Below, in pieces: positions 34,955 through 39,050 of a stretch of DNA of 39,050 bases; within the stretch, counting starts at the first letter, position 1, and each line of letters opens with the position of its first letter. The stretch is taken from assembly GCA_012744395.1 (NCBI GenBank), contig JAAYCB010000298.1, forward strand, positions 1-39,050, given 5' to 3'. Origin of the DNA: Pirellulaceae bacterium. Lineage in GTDB: Bacteria > Planctomycetota > Planctomycetia > Pirellulales > Thermoguttaceae. The position numbers and the translations under genes are program-made. The notes under the pieces are model-generated. The model had not been told where the DNA came from. It did no database searches and was given only the letters and a program-made list of their open reading frames with translations.

Positions 34955-35254
34955 ATGACAGGACCAGAGCACAGAGCTCCCGGCAAGGAACCTGGGGAAC
35001 GGGCGCATCGACCCATGAGCAACGACGTGGCAGCTCACATTCTCGCGGCCTTGCAGCAGAAGTTCGGCGGCAATCCGACCCTCAACGACCCGGTGATCGA
35101 ACTCGGGGTCGATTCCTTGGGAATCGCCGAACTCCTCTTCGAACTCGAATCGCGCTACGGCATCACCGTGGATGAGCATGTCCTCGCGGAAGCGACCGTG
35201 GGGGAACTGGCCGATTACGTGCGGGCGCGGATTCGCGCCAAAGTCGGCGCATAG
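34955..35254 (+). CDS. Acyl carrier protein
   Basis: A 99-residue protein; the carrier domain occupies the last ~78 residues. ELGVDSLGIAELLFELESRYGI contains the DSL serine that carries 4'-phosphopantetheine, and helices 1 and 4 are recognisable (AAHILAALQQKF, VGELADYVRARI). It is diverged from housekeeping AcpP. The start is uncertain: ATG 34955 has AAGGA four bases upstream, while ATG 35015 fits the domain boundary better but has no ribosome binding site at usable spacing. The genes on either side are unrelated, so its acyl partner enzymes are unknown. The inactive ketosynthase-like protein of this window is a conceivable but distant partner. Confidence 0.8.
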   Translation: MTGPEHRAPGKEPGERAHRPMSNDVAAHILAALQQKFGGNPTLNDPVIELGVDSLGIAELLFELESRYGITVDEHVLAEATVGELADYVRARIRAKVGA

Positions 35255-35361
35255 CCCGACTCGCCCTCTGGCGGACCACTCGCGGCCACCGCGCGGGTCC
35301 ACCGGCCGGGCAGGCAGGACGGCGTCGGAACAGTCCCTCAGCGGCGGCCGCGCCGGTGCGC

Positions 35362-37464
35362 TCACGGCGGCGATAGCTCCATGTGCAGGTCGCCGGAAGT
35401 GGCGAATCTCACCTCGATCCGGCGTTCGCCCAGCGTGATCCGGACACCCTCGCGGGCCGCGTCTGCGATCCGCTCCAGCTTGTCCATCGCAGCGAGCTTC
35501 TGGTCGCCGACCTGGATCACGTGGAGAAAGCAGTCCTCCTTCCGCTGGCTCCCGGGCGAGACCTCCACGCGCCACTGGCCGATCATCGCCAGATTCTCCG
35601 CGGTCAGCCCCCGGCGGTTCTCCAGGTCCCAGTTTCTGCCGGCCGCCCAGAATTCCTTCCCCGGTCCGCCCACTCTTTCGATCACCGCGTCGGCGGGCAG
35701 CAGCGTCCGGCAGAACATCCGCCCCTGCCCGTGGTCTGCGCGGAACGTATTGCCTTCAATCTCCGGCTCATGGGCCGTGTGCAAGAGCCACTGTTTCCGG
35801 TACGCCGGATCGGTGGTTGCCACCCGGTCGAAAACGACGAAATGGCTGGGCATCAAGAACACGATCTGCCGCGTCGCGAGCGTGCATTTCTCCGGCAGTC
35901 TTTCCCCCCCGGGCCGGCCGGCGGCGCCGCCGTGCCGGTAGCAGGCGGTGGCATCGCCCGCGACGTAGATATAGCGGTCGTTGGCAGTCAATTGCCTCAG
36001 TTCCGAGCCGAGTGGCCGGTGCTGTCCGCCGTGGTTTCCCTCGACCGTGCCGCCCCAGTATCTGGCCGGGGGCTCTCCCGGCTGATGGATCAGCAGGCAA
36101 TTGTGGGCGACCGTCTGGGCGTAATAGTTGGCCAGGTGCTGGCCGTTGTCGAACTCCAGATAGCGCGTTCCCGAATCGAGCGCCAAATGCCCGCGATGAT
36201 AGATCACGAAATTCAGCGCGTCGAAATGCTTGTGCTGGCTGAGAATCCCGCCGCAGGTGAACAGGCAATACGTATCCTCGGCACCGCTGCCCGACCGCAT
36301 GAACACCTGCCCCATCGGTTCAAAATAACACGCATGGGGTAGCGATTCCGGCGCGGCCGGCGCGGGCGACTCTTCCAGCTCGGCAAGCAGGAAGGGATAT
36401 ATAAACCAGCTCATCGAGTACGATTTGTTGGGCAGCCGCTCCTGCACCCAGCGGGCGAGTGCCGCCGCCCTGGGCTCCGTCTTGCCATAGAGGTGGCGGA
36501 TATTGGCCATGTGCGTGTAGAGTTGCCCGATCGGCAGGCGGTTGGTCGTGTGCGGGGTGTCGCCGTAGCCGAATTCCAGCGGCAGCGGCTCCGCTTCGAT
36601 CCAGTTCCAGATCACGTAGTGGGCGAGCGATGCGCTGTGCGGCCACTTCGAGGCGATCTCTTCTCCGGTGCTCGAGAGCCACGTGTAGAAGAAGTTCTGC
36701 TCCGCCCAGGGATAGGCGCCGAAGATATAGCCGAGCGTCGGCGAGGCGCCGCCTCCCTGCTCGCCGCAGGCCTTTTCCCGGTGTGCGAGCATCTTGAGGT
36801 TCTCGTCGTGCCCCCAGACCAGCCACTCGTTGATCCGTTCGGTCTCGATTCCGCTGCCGAAGGCGGCGCAGCCGATGAACCACAAGCAGTTCCTCACGCC
36901 GTAAAAACCGGTGCTATAGCCCGACATGTTCTCCCGGTAGATCGCCGGCTTCGCCTTCAGCACCCGGTCGACGGCCGTCACGAGCCGCGACATCAGCGCG
37001 CCGCGTTCCGCTTCGTCCAGATCGTTGTAGAGCCAGTCCCAAGCCATCACGGCGTGCACCCGGCTGGTCGAATACCAGTTGACCGACTTTCGCTGTTCGT
37101 AGCAGTCGTCGTAGAACCGGAGGCTCGCGTCCAGGCACGTTCTGGCCAGTTCCAGGTAGCGGCGATCCCCGGTGACACGATAGACGAACGCCGCCCAGGC
37201 GGCCTCCGGTCCCAGCTCGCGCGGCTGCTCGGCGGCCAGGTCATTCGACAAGCGGTCCACCCGCGCCTTCACGGACCGGTACCAGGCAAGCTCGGCCCCC
37301 AGCGCCCGATCGCGAACCGCCGGCCAGGTGTCGGTGTTGAAGAACAGCCGCGGGTGGTCGCCGCGGATTTTCGCCGTCCAGGCGGGCAGGTCGGCCGCCG
37401 TCGCTGGCGCGGCCAGCCCAACGGCAAGAAACGCCGCCAGAATCAATCGATGTTGCCAGGTCAT
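35362..37464 (-). CDS. Secreted heparinase II/III-like protein
   Basis: A 700-residue protein. Signal peptide: RLILAAFLAVGLAAPATAAD with a cut after ATA or TAA. An alpha/alpha toroid region (residues about 60-370) includes HPRLFFNTDTW, SRVHAVMAWDWLYNDL and GYSTGFYGVRNCLWFIG. It is followed by a beta-sandwich region typical of heparinase II/III: FTCGGILSQHKHFDALNFVIYHRGHLALDSGTRYLEFDN, then AHNCLLIHQPGEPP and FVVFDRVATTDPAYRKQWLLHTAHEPE. His and Tyr in these stretches are candidate catalytic residues. It probably cleaves a uronic-acid-containing polysaccharide by beta-elimination in the periplasm or outside; the substrate is not known. GGAGG lies nine bases before ATG 37464. Confidence 0.85.
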   Translation of the reverse strand: MTWQHRLILAAFLAVGLAAPATAADLPAWTAKIRGDHPRLFFNTDTWPAVRDRALGAELAWYRSVKARVDRLSNDLAAEQPRELGPEAAWAAFVYRVTGDRRYLELARTCLDASLRFYDDCYEQRKSVNWYSTSRVHAVMAWDWLYNDLDEAERGALMSRLVTAVDRVLKAKPAIYRENMSGYSTGFYGVRNCLWFIGCAAFGSGIETERINEWLVWGHDENLKMLAHREKACGEQGGGASPTLGYIFGAYPWAEQNFFYTWLSSTGEEIASKWPHSASLAHYVIWNWIEAEPLPLEFGYGDTPHTTNRLPIGQLYTHMANIRHLYGKTEPRAAALARWVQERLPNKSYSMSWFIYPFLLAELEESPAPAAPESLPHACYFEPMGQVFMRSGSGAEDTYCLFTCGGILSQHKHFDALNFVIYHRGHLALDSGTRYLEFDNGQHLANYYAQTVAHNCLLIHQPGEPPARYWGGTVEGNHGGQHRPLGSELRQLTANDRYIYVAGDATACYRHGGAAGRPGGERLPEKCTLATRQIVFLMPSHFVVFDRVATTDPAYRKQWLLHTAHEPEIEGNTFRADHGQGRMFCRTLLPADAVIERVGGPGKEFWAAGRNWDLENRRGLTAENLAMIGQWRVEVSPGSQRKEDCFLHVIQVGDQKLAAMDKLERIADAAREGVRITLGERRIEVRFATSGDLHMELSPP

Positions 37465-37944
37465 TCGTTCATCCTCCGCAGTCTCCTGAACCGTGTTCCG
37501 ATGGCGACGCCGCGAGTCGCTCAAGGATGGATGCACACGCTCCTCGCCAGTCCGAGACCGTCGCCCCCTTTTGCGCGGCCTTCGCGCGACTCATGCCGCC
37601 CGGCGGCGAAGTTGGCCGCGGGAATCGCCGCGCGTGAGGGCGGACGACTGCCGCAAAGCCAGTCGCGATTGTCGGCGATCGGACGGCCGGCGGCAACTCC
37701 GCGGGCGCGATTTGAGAGGACCGCCCCCTTTCGAATCGGCCCAGTCGCTCCGGCTGGCGTCGCCGGCATCGCCACTCTATAACAGACGAAACCAGAACCA
37801 ACCCGGCGCAAAGTGCGCACCTGGCCCATACACCTGGTTCCCAATCGCCCCTGGTTCCCAAGCTCCAGCTTGGGAACCCACCAACCGCACCGGCTCATCC
37901 AGCGCTGTCCTGTCAACCTCCACGCCCGCAAGCGGCAACCTCTC
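37465..37944. other. Intergenic region with dispersed repeat
   Basis: About 480 bases between divergent genes. It holds the perfect inverted repeat at 37853-37878 and a half copy at 37832-37843. Open frames here give peptides such as VPKLELGNQG that are translations of the repeat. No gene or promoter was supported. Confidence 0.6.
37853..37878. repeat. Perfect inverted repeat GGTTCCCAAGCT/AGCTTGGGAACC
   Basis: Two 12-bp arms separated by two bases (CC). It belongs to the same family as the copies at 10822-10889. Its position about 65 bases before the decarboxylase start makes a role in RNA structure possible, but its dispersed nature suggests a mobile or selfish intergenic repeat. Confidence 0.8.
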
Positions 37945-39050
37945 ATGCCCCACGACCCGCATCTCGACGACGCCCGAAAACGCATCGAAGCCGCCTATTC
38001 GCCCGCACTGTTTCGCGACGCCGGCGAGCGGCTCGTCGCACAACTGGCGGACCATCTCCAGGCCGTGCAAGCCAGCGGGAAAGACGTTCTGCCGTGGCGC
38101 CCGCCGCAAGAGAACATCGCCCGGGCTCGCCAATCGCTTGACGAGGCCCTCTCGCCGGACTGTCCCCGGGACCAACTCGCGGCCCGTTTCGCCGAACTGG
38201 CCGAAACGATGCTCTCTCGCGGGCACAACCTCCACGACCCCCGCTACATCGGCCACCAAGTGCCGGCGTCGCTACCCGTCGGCGGGCTGTTCGACGCGAT
38301 CGGCTCGGTGACCAACCAGGTGATGGCCGTCTACGACATGGGGCCCTGGGCGACGGCCGCCGAGTGGGCGATGGTCGAGCGGCTCGGCCAACGGATCGGC
38401 TGGCCGCTGGGCGCGTTCTCCGGGCTGGCGACCCACGGCGGCTCCCTGGCCAATCTCACGGCCCTCTTGACCGCCCGAAACGTCAGCCTGGAAGACTCCT
38501 GGGAAAAGGGCATTTCCCGCCGAGCGCCGGTGCTGGTCGTCCACAGCGACGCCCACTACTCGGTCGCGCGTTCGGCCGGCATCCTCGGCATCGGCTCGGA
38601 GAACGTGGTCCGCGTCGAGCTCGACCAGCGGCGGCGGATGGACCCGCAGCGGCTCGACGAGCGGCTCGGCCAGTTGCGCCGCCAGGGCCGCCCGATCGTC
38701 GCCGTCAGCGCCTGCGCCTGCGCCACGCCGACCGGGGCGTTTGACCCGCTGGCCGAGATTGCCGAAGTCTGCCGCCGCCATCAAGTCTGGCTGCACGTCG
38801 ACGCGGCCCACGGCGGCGCGGCGCTGTTCAGCCCGCGGCATCGCCACCTGCTGGCCGGGCTGGACCGCGCGGAGAGCGTCGTCTGGGACGCGCACAAGAT
38901 GCTCTTCGTGCCCGCACTCTGCGCATTCGTCCTTTATAGAGATCGGGCGCACCGGTTCGAGACGTTTCGCCAGGACGCCCCCTATCTTTTCGATCCGGCG
39001 GCGCCGGGCCTGGCCGAGTACGACAGCGGGCTGCGGACGATCGAATGCAC
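37945..39050 (+). CDS. Group II PLP-dependent decarboxylase (partial, 3' end missing)
   Basis: The frame is open from ATG 37945 to the right edge, 368 codons. Recognisable parts: HDPRYIGHQVPASLPVGGLF and VYDMGPWATAAEWAMVERL near the N-terminus, THGGSLANLTALLTARN (cofactor phosphate binding), VVHSDAHYSVARSAGILGIG, ACACATPTGAFDPL, WLHVDAAHGGAAL (Asp pairing with the PLP pyridine) and VVWDAHKMLFVPALC, with the Schiff-base Lys. This is the group II amino-acid decarboxylase fold (glutamate, aromatic amino acid and diaminobutyrate decarboxylases). Substrate specificity cannot be assigned; DABA- or glutamate-like acids are possible. No strong ribosome binding site precedes the ATG. Confidence 0.85.
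   Translation, partial: MPHDPHLDDARKRIEAAYSPALFRDAGERLVAQLADHLQAVQASGKDVLPWRPPQENIARARQSLDEALSPDCPRDQLAARFAELAETMLSRGHNLHDPRYIGHQVPASLPVGGLFDAIGSVTNQVMAVYDMGPWATAAEWAMVERLGQRIGWPLGAFSGLATHGGSLANLTALLTARNVSLEDSWEKGISRRAPVLVVHSDAHYSVARSAGILGIGSENVVRVELDQRRRMDPQRLDERLGQLRRQGRPIVAVSACACATPTGAFDPLAEIAEVCRRHQVWLHVDAAHGGAALFSPRHRHLLAGLDRAESVVWDAHKMLFVPALCAFVLYRDRAHRFETFRQDAPYLFDPAAPGLAEYDSGLRTIEC

Noticed and set aside
37521..37985. 154-codon minus-strand frame near the right end
   Set aside because: Its translation includes the dispersed palindrome (VPKLELGNQG) and the antisense of the decarboxylase start.

Overview
The window reads as chromosomal DNA of a planctomycete, probably a member of the Pirellulales or a close relative. 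The reasons are a GC-rich composition, a DUF1559 prepilin-like protein, a DUF1207 protein, a Cys-rich BBP2-type porin, two exported Gfo/Idh/MocA oxidoreductases with twin-arginine signals, a DUF4838 remnant, and short dispersed repeats of the kind I associate with planctomycete intergenic DNA. This placement is inference from gene content; no rRNA or tRNA was seen.

Layout. 1-758 (minus): hdrC and the start of an hdrB-like gene. 1236-3867 (minus): a cytidylate-kinase-like protein, a receiver/anti-sigma-type ATPase fusion and a stand-alone receiver. 4065-6987: a secreted putative glycoside hydrolase facing a Tat-exported Gfo/Idh/MocA protein. 7411-8259: a neutral zinc metallopeptidase. 8260-9460: a genomic scar, in which a 117-bp leader sequence is present twice as a gap-free direct repeat around a decayed, 5'-truncated DUF4838 gene; the second copy is the live leader of another Gfo/Idh/MocA gene (9462-10790). 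10910-15494 (minus): dnaK-clpB operon. 15947-17110: pheA. 17312-18379: a lipoprotein facing ndk. 19162-22114: DUF1207 protein and porin, both envelope proteins. 22227-23492: a ketosynthase-fold protein without the catalytic Cys, overlapping tail to tail with a Lys/Ala-rich membrane protein. 24561-26474 (minus): ABC-F ATPase. 26566-26742: small zinc ribbon.

26744-34442 (minus) is the most striking block: a compact cluster encoding a Pro-rich membrane protein, three successive GspF-type platform proteins, three pseudopilins ordered like GspI-GspJ-GspK, a DUF1559 prepilin-like protein and a small membrane protein. It looks like a type II secretion/type IV pilus-related assembly with a triplicated platform and no ATPase, secretin or prepilin peptidase in the window. 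The right end holds an acyl carrier protein, a secreted heparinase II/III-like protein and the 5' part of a group II PLP-dependent decarboxylase.

Functionally the window mixes housekeeping (chaperones, ndk, pheA) with a surface and secretion repertoire: porin, DUF1207, lipoprotein, pseudopilus cluster, and secreted carbohydrate-active or sugar-oxidising enzymes.
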